Numbered from the stretch's first letter, positions 1 through 9,525 are shown. The stretch: 64,000 bases of DNA from Nitrosospira sp. NpAV (GCF_000832065.1 NZ_JXQM01000010.1:62001-126000), one strand, 5' to 3'. The notes: a model not told the origin generated them from the sequence alone. Numbers and translations are program-made.

Positions 1-101
1 CAAGCAAAGACTCCCATGTGCCGGAGTTCTCCCGGGATAAGGAAGGCAAACCGATCAAGGATCCGAAGTATGAGCAGGGAGGACCTATCGGACCGAATTA
101 G
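1..101 (+). CDS. 3' end of an unidentified gene
   Basis: Reading from base 3, a frame stays open for 32 codons and ends at TAG 99-101. The tail is hydrophilic and charged (ends GGPIGPN) and reads like protein, but it is too short to assign. The start lies outside the window. A weak hairpin (CCGGC at 120-124, GCCGG at 133-137) follows it and could help end the transcript. Coding status is an inference from the open frame and amino-acid composition only. Confidence 0.45.
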   Translation, partial: SKDSHVPEFSRDKEGKPIKDPKYEQGGPIGPN

Positions 102-187
102 GCCTTCGATCAGTAAAATCCGGCTATTGAATGCCGGCTTCGGATGCTGTTATGGAAGCAATTAGCTCTGAGTGGACAGGATGATGC

Positions 188-862
188 ATGGTGGTAGGAG
201 TAAAACATATAAAAACATTGATATATGCTTTACTGATGGGAGCTGCCGTGCTCATCAATACATCCGCTTCTGCACAATACAAGAATGAGAGCCGCGCCAT
301 TTACATCACCGTAGGCAGCACCTACGGTGGCTTGGATAACGCGGCCTTGCAATTGGTTCGGAAAACGGTTGGAAAGGCCATCGGTGTCAATACTATCGAT
401 ACATTCCGTGTATATTACCCCCGGGCGGGAAACCCTGCTTCAATGGAGGCCGGGTTATCCGCATGCGTGGAAGCAGCTTCCGGTACCACCACGGTAAAAT
501 TCAACGAATTGATCAAGCAACTGCATTCCATCCGTCCCAAGGCAGGAACCTTTCTCAACGTAGAGCTAACTGAACGCTGCAAGGAAATCGAACCCATTGA
601 ACCATCCAATTGTGGCGGCGTACTGGGCGCGATATGCCCTGATGCACAGTACTGTAAAATCGGCACCGGACAATGCAAGACTATCGAGGCACCGGGAGCT
701 TGCGAGGCCATCCCAACGATTTGCACCCGGGTATATAAGCCGGTTTGCGGTTGCGACGGCAAGACTTATGAAAACGAATGCGAGGCGGCACGCGCTGGTG
801 TCCCCCTTGATTACCATGACAAGTGCAAGATCCCGGAAGAATTGGCACATGGTAATAAGTAG
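188..862 (+). CDS. Secreted Kazal-type protease-inhibitor-domain protein
   Basis: A 224-residue protein with an N-terminal signal peptide (hydrophobic run around residues 10-28, likely cleavage after SASA), so it is probably periplasmic or secreted. The middle is unassigned. The C-terminal third is cysteine-rich: a CGG/C..C segment, then a Kazal signature (VYKPVCGCDGKTYENEC, A-A-R-A-G-V, final C). Kazal domains are small disulfide-bonded serine protease inhibitors; bacterial copies are scattered and little studied. The start at 188 is the ATG in frame with the signal peptide; ATGs at 181 and 184 are in another frame. The target protease is unknown. Single-gene unit between an unknown gene and a convergent response regulator. 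Confidence 0.8.
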   Translation: MVVGVKHIKTLIYALLMGAAVLINTSASAQYKNESRAIYITVGSTYGGLDNAALQLVRKTVGKAIGVNTIDTFRVYYPRAGNPASMEAGLSACVEAASGTTTVKFNELIKQLHSIRPKAGTFLNVELTERCKEIEPIEPSNCGGVLGAICPDAQYCKIGTGQCKTIEAPGACEAIPTICTRVYKPVCGCDGKTYENECEAARAGVPLDYHDKCKIPEELAHGNK

Positions 863-915
863 GATGGCAGGATTATCATGCCGACCATGTTAAGAATCCT
901 GTAACTCTTCCATAT

Positions 916-1359
916 TTATTTTTCCGGTACTTTATTTATCAACAACCAATATAAACCCGCACGAGAAACAACGTCCAGAAATTGCTCGAAGTCTACCGGT
1001 TTGACCAGATAACTATTTACGCCAAGCTGATAACTTTCAATAATATCCCGATCCTCATGCGAGGACGTCATAATAACGGCAGGTATTGCCTTTAGACGCT
1101 CGTCTGCCTTTACGCGCCGCAGGACTTCGATACCATCCACCTTCGGCATCTTGAGATCAAGCAAGATGAGCTTGGGTTTCGAGTTAAGACGGCCTTCATA
1201 GCTGCCGGTACAAAAAAGGAAGTCGAGCGCTTCGGCTCCATCCTTGAGCCACACCAAATGATTGGCCATATTTTTCTTTCTAAGTGCTCGAATGGTAAGC
1301 TCGGCATCGCTGGCATTATCTTCAACCAGGAGAATTTCTACCGATTCAAATTCACTCAT
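916..1359 (-). CDS. Rcp-type single-domain response regulator
   Basis: A 147-residue stand-alone receiver domain. Acidic residues EDN lie near residues 13-15, the phosphoacceptor is D68 (in LILLDLKMP), and the conserved Thr/Ser (IMTSS) and Lys (LVKPVD) follow. There is no output domain. It belongs to the Rcp1-like group, which usually partners phytochrome-like or other hybrid-less kinases. The ATG at 1359 ([10 protein letters not shown]) is preferred over the longer frame because the extra upstream residues would be read from inside the kinase gene and look non-native. It overlaps the end of the upstream sensor kinase by 8 bases, so the two are almost certainly co-translated partners. Confidence 0.9.
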   Translation of the reverse strand: MSEFESVEILLVEDNASDAELTIRALRKKNMANHLVWLKDGAEALDFLFCTGSYEGRLNSKPKLILLDLKMPKVDGIEVLRRVKADERLKAIPAVIMTSSHEDRDIIESYQLGVNSYLVKPVDFEQFLDVVSRAGLYWLLINKVPEK

Positions 1360-2740
1360 CTTTTGATCCTTGTGGAAGCTCGAAGAAAAAAGTCGCGCCC
1401 TCATTTTCCTTGGCTTCAGCCCAAACTCGTCCGTTGTGCCGCAAAATGACACGCTCCACAATGGCGAGGCCGACACCGGTTCCGGGAAATTCATCATCGC
1501 GGTGCAACCGGTGAAATATACCGAACAGCTTATCGTAGTAGCGCATGTCAAAACCCGCGCCGTTATCTTTGACATAATAGATATTCATTCCATTCCCCTC
1601 CCGGCTTCCTAGCTCAACATATGCCGGGCTGACATGAGAAGTGAATTTGAAGGCATTGGTTAACAGATTGATCCATACCTGACGGATGAGCGCACGGTCA
1701 CCATGAGCTGGCGGCAGCTCATGGACGCAGGTCTGCACAGCGCGTTCCTTAAAATCAAGCTGTATATCCTCTATCACCTCCTTCACCAATGCCGCCATAT
1801 CGACCTTCGTCGCGGTTATCTGCTTACGCCCCAACCGCGAGAATTCCAGCAAGTCGTCAATCAGCGATCCCATTCGCTTACTGTTTTTCCTTATCACGCC
1901 TAGCAAGCGTTTCCCCTCGTCGTCCAGACTGGCGGCATAGTCTTCCTGAAGAATGCGCGAATATCCGTCAATCGCACGCAATGGTGCCCGCAGATCGTGG
2001 GAAACCGAGTAACTGAAGCTTTCCAGCTCTGTATTGGCGGCCTTTTCAGACTCCGCCAACAAGCGGAAGTGACGTTCACTTTGCGCGAGAGCCTTTTGGG
2101 CGATCCTACGTTGGTGCACTTCCCGTTTTAGAAAATAGAAAATAGCAGTAAGTATGCCCAAGCTGGCGATATTCCCGGTCACGATAATAAGGACGAGGCG
2201 CGCCGTACTTTCCCCTAGTTCACTTGAACGCCGCGTAAGAAGCTCTTTCTCTTCATTTTGAACTATATCGGCAACACGCTTGATTTCCTGCCAATTCAGG
2301 TTGGGGGCGAAAGGCGCCGCCGGATCGACATGCTGCCCGCTGGCTTTGAGGGACATGGTCGGAGCAATTACAGCTATATCGTCATGCAAGAGAGTGGATA
2401 GGGTTTTGATTTTATTCTGCTGCTGCGGATGATCGGTGGTCAAAACCCATAGAGATTCTATCTTGAGGGGAATCGCCTTGACCGCACTTTCATAGGCGTG
2501 CAAATCGACGGCATTTCCGGCGGACAGAAAGTTGCGCCATGACACTCTCGCGCTCAGATATAACGATACCAACTCCTCGATTTCAAGACTTACCTGCTGA
2601 GTATGCTCCACCCAGCGCCAATTATCGTACGCCCGATTGTGCGCGGTATAGGAAAGGGTAGTAATTACAGATAAGGTGACAAGCGCTATCCAAAAAGCGA
2701 TTACAACACTGTGTTTGGAAAGAAGCTGGAGGAATGTCAT
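1352..2740 (-). CDS. Membrane sensor histidine kinase with CHASE3-like sensor
   Basis: A 462-residue kinase. TM1 is at about residues 12-32, followed by a helical periplasmic region resembling CHASE3 (about 33-180), TM2 at about 182-204, a short coiled linker, HisKA with phosphoacceptor H248 ([10 protein letters not shown]), and HATPase_c with N box (NLLTNAFKF), G1 (KDNGAGFD), F and G2 (GTGVGLAIV) boxes. All catalytic boxes look intact. The HisKA/ATPase pair resembles phytochrome-type kinases, which fits its Rcp-type partner downstream. Ligand unknown. Its upstream region carries a 27-base element shared with the giant hybrid kinase operon at 58.8 kb. Confidence 0.92.
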   Translation of the reverse strand: MTFLQLLSKHSVVIAFWIALVTLSVITTLSYTAHNRAYDNWRWVEHTQQVSLEIEELVSLYLSARVSWRNFLSAGNAVDLHAYESAVKAIPLKIESLWVLTTDHPQQQNKIKTLSTLLHDDIAVIAPTMSLKASGQHVDPAAPFAPNLNWQEIKRVADIVQNEEKELLTRRSSELGESTARLVLIIVTGNIASLGILTAIFYFLKREVHQRRIAQKALAQSERHFRLLAESEKAANTELESFSYSVSHDLRAPLRAIDGYSRILQEDYAASLDDEGKRLLGVIRKNSKRMGSLIDDLLEFSRLGRKQITATKVDMAALVKEVIEDIQLDFKERAVQTCVHELPPAHGDRALIRQVWINLLTNAFKFTSHVSPAYVELGSREGNGMNIYYVKDNGAGFDMRYYDKLFGIFHRLHRDDEFPGTGVGLAIVERVILRHNGRVWAEAKENEGATFFFELPQGSKDE

Positions 2741-3641
2741 ACAATTTTTTAATTGGGGTGGCGAACATTTTCCAGAACATTGCCTGATAGGGTCCTCGGC
2801 CGTGGTTTTCCCGAAATCTTGGTGCCGGCTTATCTGTTGTACATAACTTTTTCTAGAAAAACATTAACGGAAGTAGAATGTATTAAACAGCACGAAAAGA
2901 ACCACCGATAGCTGTTAAATCTTACAGGGGGAGAGAAGAAGCATCCCCTATTGCAATATCCGCCGTACACAACTCATCTCACCTTACGATGTCTTCATGA
3001 AGGGATCCGGCTTCTCTTATGCGTCCTTCTTCAGAGTTCAACCCGGCCCGAGATGCTTTCATTGATATCCACTGCGATATTGGAAAAAAAGCAAAATTTC
3101 TCTTGACATTCCAAAGTAATCCACATTCGTTACAAAAATTACACAATAGCACCGGTCAAACCCGCATGAATCTTAGTTATCCTATAAGTATTTGATTAAT
3201 TATAAGAAAATATGGAGTTCAAAAAATGGTCAACTAAGAAAATATTGTTACAGAAAGATGACTTAACCACCGTGTTCATAGGTTTATCAACAAACTTATC
3301 CACAGCTATTGTGAACAATAAAATAGTGCGAGATTAAAGCCTGGATAGTTCATGGCAGCATTCCAAGCCTGCCCTGGGCATTGCGACGACTGGGAGATCT
3401 CCGACTAGCGGAACTAACACCATTCACTGGTAGACTAATATTACTGTTAAGGCAAACTAATCGGTAGAAACTCTCATTTCCGCAGTTTCACAGTAAGCAT
3501 TGATAGGCTGCTAAGTTCGGTATCGCACAGAATTTTTTTACGGTTGGATTATCTTTGGCAGAATATCTTTGCGAAACTCCATACACACGGGAGGAGTAGG
3601 ATTCTTGGGTAAGTTTTCTTTGTTTAAAAAGGAGGAAAAAA
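2741..3641. other. 900-base AT-rich intergenic region
   Basis: No convincing gene was found in any frame. It should hold the promoter of the leftward sensor kinase and of the small rightward gene at 3642. It contains the 27-base shared element (2908-2934). Two DnaA-box-like 9-mers (TTATCAACA 3284-3292 and a perfect TTATCCACA 3296-3304) are also present but are not supported by any replication gene. A TTGACA hexamer lies at 3103-3108 without a good -10 partner. Confidence 0.5.
2908..2934. promoter_or_regulatory. 27-base element shared with the hybrid kinase operon
   Basis: This 27-mer matches 58993-59019 at 24 of 27 positions. It contains the near-palindrome CTGTTA-aatc-TTACAG (one mismatch) followed by a run of five G. 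It sits 168 bases upstream of the sensor kinase ATG; the second copy sits about 228 bases upstream of the hybrid kinase ATG. A regulator binding site or a small structured RNA segment are both possible. Confidence 0.5.
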
Positions 3642-3848
3642 GTGAATAAGTATCATCAGGATGACGCCATCACAACCTCTTCTTTTGCTCTACTTGACCA
3701 CGGTGCGGAAGTCTTTAAAAAAAAAATGTTTCAACATTGTCAATCGAAGACTCGGGAACGCTGGAACGATCTAGAAAGGTATCAGCTGGAGAAAAAATCA
3801 TTTACGATCAGGCCGATAGGCCGCAGGGCCGAATTTAATCAAGGCTGA
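3642..3848 (+). CDS. Small basic protein, paralogue of the 9526 gene
   Basis: A 68-residue hydrophilic protein starting at GTG behind a very strong ribosome binding site (AAGGAGG, 3629-3635). No known domain is recognised. Residues 19-42 align with the small protein at 9526 around the pattern D-[HY]-G-x3-F-[KR]-x-K-M-x2-H-x2-S. No membrane segment or signal peptide. Single-gene unit flanked by long gaps. The strong Shine-Dalgarno and the second copy argue for a real gene; function unknown. Confidence 0.55.
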   Translation: MNKYHQDDAITTSSFALLDHGAEVFKKKMFQHCQSKTRERWNDLERYQLEKKSFTIRPIGRRAEFNQG

Positions 3849-4284
3849 ATTCTGCGCGACGTCTTTCCCGCTCTCATAATAGCGGTGATAGCATGACCTG
3901 ATTTCTATACTGCCAAAGCCTCGCCGTTGCCAGATCACCTCTAAGAATGCGCTTGCTTAATACTTTTCTTTCCAATCCGAGACGCTCCCTTGCGAAAACT
4001 TGCTTCATTTTTTTGGGCCGGCTCATCCAGAACATGAGGCGCTTGCACCGGAGCTGATTGCTGCGTTCTAATCGTTACGAATGGGAACTGTGCGCCCGAA
4101 AACGTGTCGAATTTATAAGTTGTCTACAGCGCTATTAATGGGAAATTGCTCATGATCCGATATCCGGCTTCAGCTATTGCTTGAAGCAGCAAAAATAAAA
4201 TCGGACAAGACTGGATCCGTGGTTACTTTTTCAGCCTGGATGAATGTTGCGCACCTTATTCATATCTTAACAAGGAAAGCGAAG
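3849..4284. other. Intergenic region upstream of the His-rich gene
   Basis: I see no gene here. It must contain the promoter of the His-rich metal-binding gene at 4285, but no clear -35/-10 pair or metal-regulator palindrome could be picked out by eye. Confidence 0.4.
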
Positions 4285-4647
4285 ATGACTAATTGTAACC
4301 TGCCACAGCACGAAAATCATACTCACCCACACGGGCCCGAGTGTGGGCACACAGGTATCCTGCATAATGGTCACGTCGATTATCTGCATGATGGACATTT
4401 GCATCATCAGCACAATGATCACACTGATGAACATGTAATAGAAGTAACAACCGCCAACCCTGAAAATTGTACGCCTGAGCACAAGTGCTCAGGCCACCCG
4501 CAAACGCATACACATGGCCCGGATTGCGGGCACGAGGCTGTACCCCACGGCGGGCATGTTGACTATCTGGTCGACGGACATCTCCACCACCCGCACGATG
4601 GCCATTGTGATGATCACGGACCGGTGACGCTGGCCTCTGATCTCTAA
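4285..4647 (+). CDS. Histidine-rich metal-binding protein with internal duplication
   Basis: A 120-residue soluble protein with about a quarter histidine. Two copies of a unit of roughly 55 residues are visible: HTHxHGP[ED]CGH, then GHVDYLxDGHLHHxH and a D/H-rich end (first about residues 11-50, second about 74-113). His/Cys/Asp clusters of this kind bind zinc, nickel, cobalt or copper in the cytoplasm; which metal is not visible. The ATG at 4285 follows AAGGAAAGCGAAG and is preferred over the longer frame from 4177, whose extra residues are unrelated to the repeat. No transporter lies next to it. A strong hairpin follows the stop. Confidence 0.8.
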   Translation: MTNCNLPQHENHTHPHGPECGHTGILHNGHVDYLHDGHLHHQHNDHTDEHVIEVTTANPENCTPEHKCSGHPQTHTHGPDCGHEAVPHGGHVDYLVDGHLHHPHDGHCDDHGPVTLASDL

Positions 4648-4654
4648 GAAATAA

Positions 4655-4685
4655 CCGTAACGAGGCGGGCAGCGCCTCGTTACGG
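4655..4685 (+). terminator. Perfect 13-bp stem hairpin after the His-rich gene
   Basis: CCGTAACGAGGCG (4655-4667) pairs perfectly with CGCCTCGTTACGG (4673-4685) around a 5-base loop, 8 bases after the stop codon. There is no long T run, so it may work as an attenuator or mRNA-stabilising end as well as a terminator. Confidence 0.7.
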
Positions 4686-5248
4686 GCTTCGTCAAGCCTG
4701 GCTCATATCTACTCTTGGGGATGTGACGATGCACGTATTCCACTCCACCTTGCATCGTGATCATAAATCGGGCTATTTTCTCTCCGCCCACTGAAATTTT
4801 ATTAATCTCTCCCTCTTCTCCCCGTACCTTGGTCCCTCATATAAAACTTTACCAATGCAGAGGTAACAAATACCGCGGAAGCAAACGGAACTCTCGCTGA
4901 TGACCGGCGGTGCAAATGGAATAAACGGCTTTCATGTTCCCAGGCGTGATTGATCCCATCATAAGTCTTTTTAGCGTCGGGCAATCGAGTGTGCCGTGTT
5001 ACATTCAATTTCCTGAAGGATGCAATATTCAACCTGGTAAGCCAAGGTGTGCTGGCAATTGGGGCGGAGAGCCGCTCACCCAACGGCAGCTCGGTTACCG
5101 GTTGGAGGGGTAATGGACTGCTCACCGCATGATGACACACTTCCCGTGATATTAAATTTGGCGCAATCGGGATTTATTCGGGACTTTTCTTTACACTTAT
5201 GCTGGGTAAGATAGTGTGTGGATCAGTCAGTAGAGGAGAATTGCAGGG
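4686..5248. other. Intergenic region without a supported gene
   Basis: Open frames of 100-112 codons exist on the minus strand but have unusual composition, no ribosome binding site and no recognisable domain. I treat the stretch as non-coding. It ends with the promoter region of the hydrolase at 5249. Confidence 0.4.
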
Positions 5249-5899
5249 TTGACCGCCGATCAAGACACTGTCGTGCTCGTGCACGGTTTGTGGATGCATG
5301 GCTGGGTAATGAGATTAATGGGAATGCGGCTGCGGCGCTGCGGTTTTTATCCTGCCTTTTTTTCCTATCCTTCCATGCGCAACTCGCTATCGCAAAATGC
5401 GTTATTGCTATCGCGTTTTGTTGCGAATACCGTTGCGCCGCGCATACACTTTATCGGCCATAGCCTAGGCGGTCTTTTGGTGCTGCAGATGCTTGCGGAA
5501 TATCCGCAGCAGCGGGTTGGCCGCATTATACTGGCGGGAAGTCCTTATAACGGTAGCTGCGTGGCAGCGAGGCTTTCAGGAACCGCACCGGGACGATATA
5601 TTCTCGGACGCAGCATGCCGCAGTGGCTGAGCCAGAAGATTCCGGAGGGGGGAGACCACTACGAACTTGGGGTAATCGCGGGACGCAAGAGTATAGGCGG
5701 TGGCAAACTGATATCCCGGTTGCCGTATCCCAATGACGGAGTGGTTGCGGTGGAAGAAACGAGAATGCCCGCCACACGCGATGAGATAGTACTCGATGTG
5801 AGTCATTCAGGGATGCTTCTATCCGCCGCGCTGACTCGTCAGGCATGTTCATTTTTGAGATCTGGTCATTTTTTGCACCATCCGGCATCATTGGCCTAA
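5249..5899 (+). CDS. Lipase-like alpha/beta hydrolase
   Basis: A 216-residue alpha/beta hydrolase without a signal peptide. It has the oxyanion motif VLVHGLWMHGW near the N terminus, nucleophile S72 in GHSLGG, an Asp in YPNDGVVAVEE and a His in VSHSGM as the likely triad. The GHSLGG elbow and small size resemble PGAP1/triacylglycerol-lipase-like esterases acting on lipid or ester substrates; the substrate is unknown. TTG at 5249 is chosen as start because GAGGAG (5233-5238) lies about 10 bases before it and no in-frame ATG precedes the oxyanion motif. Single-gene unit. Confidence 0.8.
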   Translation: MTADQDTVVLVHGLWMHGWVMRLMGMRLRRCGFYPAFFSYPSMRNSLSQNALLLSRFVANTVAPRIHFIGHSLGGLLVLQMLAEYPQQRVGRIILAGSPYNGSCVAARLSGTAPGRYILGRSMPQWLSQKIPEGGDHYELGVIAGRKSIGGGKLISRLPYPNDGVVAVEETRMPATRDEIVLDVSHSGMLLSAALTRQACSFLRSGHFLHHPASLA

Positions 5900-5991
5900 A
5901 ATCTTATAGTTGATTCCTTGTTGCTTATCCATTGTTCTGCGAATTTTCCAGATAATGCCGTGATTCGCAAACCCTTGAATTTTATTTTTCT

Positions 5992-7125
5992 GTGAACCCG
6001 CCACAGCACTGTTCAACCGCCCGCCTCAGCATCATGATTTTGCAGATTTCGCGCGCGTTAAGGTTTAATGTTGTCGCAAGCCTTATCGTTTTGCTTGGAG
6101 GATGTGCCAATCTCGGCTACTACGCGCAAGCGGTGGATGGTCATCTTGATATCCGGCACCGCACCCGGCCTATTGATGCGATTATCGCCGATCCCGATGC
6201 TGATGAGGCATTGAAACGCTCCCTCACCATGGTGGTCAAGCTACGCGAGTTTGCGATCCGGCAACTAAAACTTCCTGATAACCAGAGCTTTACGACTTAT
6301 GCCGATCTCGGACGTCCCTATGCAATCTGGAATGTATCCGCCGCTCCGGAGTTATCCTTGGAGCTTGAGAAATGGTGTTTCGTTGCGGCAGGCTGTGTCA
6401 GCTATCGCGGTTTTTTCTCGAAAACAGAGGCGGAGCGCTTTGCTGAAGAGCTCAAAATAAAAGGCTATGACGTAACGGTAGGCGGGGTGCGCGCGTACTC
6501 CACGCTGGGCTGGTTCAAAGAACCCATACTCAATACATTTCTCGGCTATTCCGATACCGAACTCGCCCAACTGATATTTCACGAACTCGCCCATCAGGTC
6601 GTGTACGTGCCCGGTGATAGTACCTTTAATGAATCCTTTGCAACCACGGTCGAGCTGGAGGGCATAGCCCGCTGGCTGGACAGTAACGGAACGGATGCGC
6701 AGCGAGCCGCATTTGAGGCGGCACAAAAAAGGAAGGCCGCTTCCGCCGAAATAATGCTGGATTATCGCAAAAGGCTGGAAGCGCTTTTTGCCTCAGGTAT
6801 AAGCACCGCAGAAAAACGCACAGCCAAGGCGAGCATTTTTGCCGAGTTGCGCGAAAAACTCTCCGGATTGCGCACCGACAAAACCCGATCTGGCAACTAT
6901 GACCAATGGCTGGCCCAACATCTCAACAATGCGTATCTCGCGTCGATCTCCACCTATACACGCCTGGTGCCTGCATTTCAGGCACTCCTGGGGCGGGAGA
7001 ACAGAAATATTGCTCAGTTTTATGAAACTGTAAAAAAAATAAGCCGTTTACCCGAGCCGGAACGGGCTTTGTTACTGCATCAGGCAGAGCCGGGTAACCA
7101 GACCACCGCCAATTCAACCCCGTAA
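5992..7125 (+). CDS. Lipoprotein zinc aminopeptidase (COG4324-like)
   Basis: A 377-residue predicted metallopeptidase. The N terminus holds a lipoprotein signal (hydrophobic run ending LLGGC), so it is probably tethered to the outer or inner membrane facing the periplasm. The zinc motif HELAH is at residues 197-201, followed by a Glu in FNESFATTVE, the layout of the 'predicted aminopeptidase' family. The GTG at 5992 gives this length; the ATG at 6034 would still keep the lipobox and may be the true start. Convergent with the Wzz-type gene, 29 bases apart. Confidence 0.82.
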   Translation: MNPPQHCSTARLSIMILQISRALRFNVVASLIVLLGGCANLGYYAQAVDGHLDIRHRTRPIDAIIADPDADEALKRSLTMVVKLREFAIRQLKLPDNQSFTTYADLGRPYAIWNVSAAPELSLELEKWCFVAAGCVSYRGFFSKTEAERFAEELKIKGYDVTVGGVRAYSTLGWFKEPILNTFLGYSDTELAQLIFHELAHQVVYVPGDSTFNESFATTVELEGIARWLDSNGTDAQRAAFEAAQKRKAASAEIMLDYRKRLEALFASGISTAEKRTAKASIFAELREKLSGLRTDKTRSGNYDQWLAQHLNNAYLASISTYTRLVPAFQALLGRENRNIAQFYETVKKISRLPEPERALLLHQAEPGNQTTANSTP

Positions 7126-7154
7126 AGCTCTCATAGCTACCCCTTGGAACGTCG

Positions 7155-9116
7155 TTAAGCATTCGTAACCAATGCGGGGTGAAGGAGTTCTATTTCGTAA
7201 ATATGACGACCTTGCTGGGGTGGCGAATAGGCGCTATAGCTTGAAATAACAGAGGGCTCCAGATAACCCGTAATTTGTTCAAGATCCGATAGCCGCAGGC
7301 CTTGCCGGACAAGATAGGCAATATAGCTGTGCCGGATGGCTTCGGCGGTGATTCCCTGTGGGTCAAGCAAGCCAGAATCCACCGCTGCGCAGACCAGGGC
7401 GGCCGAGAGATCGATACGTACTCCCGGATCATCCGGATTCCATGCAGGGTAGCCATCCGATTGCTCAAACAATGATTTAAGCCCTGCGCTTAGGGAAATA
7501 ATTCTCGGCGTCTTTCCTGGCACTGAAACGGTTGCCGCCTGTAGATCAATCTGACCGGGTTGCAAAGCGGTGGCTTCATCAACACTCAGACCACTGAGCA
7601 AAAGACTGATCAGTTGCTTTGCCTTTAGATTTGAAGCATTGAGCAAAACTCTAAGCTGATGACTGGAAAGTTCTCTCACCGACGGACTCGTCAGGGCATT
7701 GGTTGCTTTATGGTCTAACGGAATGGGCTCGGTCTGAGGATAATTAGCCAATTCCCGGCTAGCGGGAGGATAGTCACGTATTCCGAAAACCGCTATCGGC
7801 GAGGGTTGTTCTTCCTTCTTTTGCGTCAGATACTCGAAAACCCAAACACTAAAAAGACCCAGTAAAAAAGAACCCGCTATCACTATCAGGGCATCTCGGC
7901 CATAGTCCGGTCTCACCGGATTGCCGGATTCGTATGCCCGGCTAATAACTGTTACCTGCGGGTATTTTTCTTTTTGTCCAGTTTTGACCTGCACCAACCG
8001 CTCCTGCGTTTCACGATAGAGTTTTTCCAGACTTTCCAAATCGCTTTTTAACGCGTCGTGCTTAGCGAATTTCGTGGTGAAAGCCGATGCTTGATGCTTA
8101 TGCTCATTCAGTTGGCCGCGAATTTCCCTTACAGTTTGTTGCGCGGCGGCATAAATCACCTCTGCATCGGCTAGGACAACGTCCCTGCCTTCCTGGTGTC
8201 TGCTTTTAATTGTCGTTTCCAGTTCCTTGATTTGCTCCGGAATAAATTTAAATTCTGGATGCAGATTGATATAGTCGCGGGTATATCTCTTATCCAGATC
8301 TGCCAGTTTCTCGCGTAAATTCTGCAAGCGCAATTGAAGCTCGGTCACGCTACCCTTTTCATCATTCGGGACGACAGTCTTTCCGCGGGAAATGGCCGAT
8401 TTTATGGCATCCACGCTTGCCCTCGCCTTGACCTCATCTTCATTAGCTTTGTTAAGTGAGTCGGTCAACCCTTTAAGGCGGGCCAATGCCACGTTTTCCT
8501 CTCGTCCGGTCGAGGAAATATCATGGGTTATTCTGAAAGTCTCCAGTTCCGTCCGGGCAGAATCAACTTTATCAGACAGACCTTTCAATTCGTCTTCAAG
8601 AATACGTGTCGTATCGCTCGTCAGTCGCTTGACTTCCTCATTCCGTGCGTCAAGATATACATCTATCCAAGTATTGATGAGTATCGGCAAGAACTTCGAA
8701 TCGGAATCTTCAGCCTCTATTTCAACGAGATTGGTATCGGCTACGGGTTCGACATGGAGCAATCTCTGGATATCGGATAGGGTGAGATGAAGCAAGGACT
8801 TATCGGCGGCCTTAAGCCGCGCTAAGGTTTCCGCAATCAGTTCATGCCCCAGCAAAATCTGACGTTGAATAGCAACATGCTGAATATCGGGATCGCCGCT
8901 TTCCCGGTCGATAGCAGTCATCGCCGACGTTAATAATGTCGCGCTGCTACGGTAAATCGCGGGACGGCTGTAATCGTAGATCAGGCCGATAATGGCGCTG
9001 ATTAGGAAAACCGTACCGAAAATACTGAACCTGCGCGATCGATACCAGGGCTTCCCACTCGGATCTACGGACGAATAGAAACTCCGGGGCGTGCGCGTAT
9101 CAGCTCTGTTTTTCAT
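7155..9116 (-). CDS. Wzz/GumC-type polysaccharide co-polymerase fused to a recombinase-like domain
   Basis: A 653-residue protein. TM1 is at about residues 28-48 and a Wzz-type periplasmic region with long coiled coils spans about 50-400, ending in a Q-V-T-V-I-x-R-A motif and a Pro-rich NPVRPDYG segment before TM2 at about 407-428. This is the classic chain-length-determinant layout for capsule or EPS export. There is no tyrosine-kinase domain. Instead the last 170 residues (about 480-653) resemble the catalytic domain of tyrosine recombinases: LLLSGLSVDEATAL (box I with its Arg replaced by Ser), ITAEAIRHSYIAYLVRQG (box II with the first His replaced by Glu, Arg kept), then SSYSAYSP at the tyrosine site. 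The altered residues suggest a non-catalytic, perhaps regulatory, cytoplasmic domain. No EPS glycosyltransferases flank it. Confidence 0.8.
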   Translation of the reverse strand: MKNRADTRTPRSFYSSVDPSGKPWYRSRRFSIFGTVFLISAIIGLIYDYSRPAIYRSSATLLTSAMTAIDRESGDPDIQHVAIQRQILLGHELIAETLARLKAADKSLLHLTLSDIQRLLHVEPVADTNLVEIEAEDSDSKFLPILINTWIDVYLDARNEEVKRLTSDTTRILEDELKGLSDKVDSARTELETFRITHDISSTGREENVALARLKGLTDSLNKANEDEVKARASVDAIKSAISRGKTVVPNDEKGSVTELQLRLQNLREKLADLDKRYTRDYINLHPEFKFIPEQIKELETTIKSRHQEGRDVVLADAEVIYAAAQQTVREIRGQLNEHKHQASAFTTKFAKHDALKSDLESLEKLYRETQERLVQVKTGQKEKYPQVTVISRAYESGNPVRPDYGRDALIVIAGSFLLGLFSVWVFEYLTQKKEEQPSPIAVFGIRDYPPASRELANYPQTEPIPLDHKATNALTSPSVRELSSHQLRVLLNASNLKAKQLISLLLSGLSVDEATALQPGQIDLQAATVSVPGKTPRIISLSAGLKSLFEQSDGYPAWNPDDPGVRIDLSAALVCAAVDSGLLDPQGITAEAIRHSYIAYLVRQGLRLSDLEQITGYLEPSVISSYSAYSPPQQGRHIYEIELLHPALVTNA

Positions 9117-9525
9117 ACCAGACTAGACTCCAACACAACCATACCTTGCAGCTCGAATGTACCGGGCAATGAAATGCCACACTAAAAAAAACGTCTGTGC
9201 GGTGCCACACAAACAGTAAACACCGATCCAACGGCAATGTGCATGCAACTCCAAAAAATTAATTGATTTTCATATTCCTGTAAAGGTTTTGCTTTAAGGT
9301 AGTCATATAAGGCCTCTGTGGAGCGTTATTGGATCACCTCCCGAAAAAAGCTGCCATCGATTGTTCGCATTCCCGGCAAGTGTCGAAAACCTGTTCAGGA
9401 GATTCCTTGCATTTGAATAGCTTATATCCGCTAGATCACCAACTCCGCCAAGAAACCGCCGCGGAATCGCCCGCCGCATTTCCCCCTTCTTCTGCCTATT
9501 CGCACTACGTTAAGGAATCAAGAGA
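9117..9525. other. Intergenic region between divergent genes
   Basis: It holds the promoters of the Wzz-type gene (left) and of the small gene at 9526 (right). A 66-codon frame from TTG 9329 ends in an ATGA overlap with the 9526 start, but it has no ribosome binding site and a biased composition, so I do not call it. Nothing else was recognised. Confidence 0.4.

Noticed and set aside
3284-3304. Two DnaA-box-like 9-mers, one perfect, in an AT-rich gap
   Set aside because: Only two boxes, and no dnaA, dnaN, gyrB, parA/B or replication gene is near; most likely chance.
4489-5140. Minus-strand frames of 100 and 112 codons
   Set aside because: One overlaps the terminator hairpin and the His-rich gene in antisense; both lack initiation signals and domain signatures.
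7155-9116. Reading the recombinase-like tail as evidence for an integrated mobile element
   Set aside because: It is in frame with an otherwise normal co-polymerase, its key residues are altered, and no element ends or partner genes are nearby.
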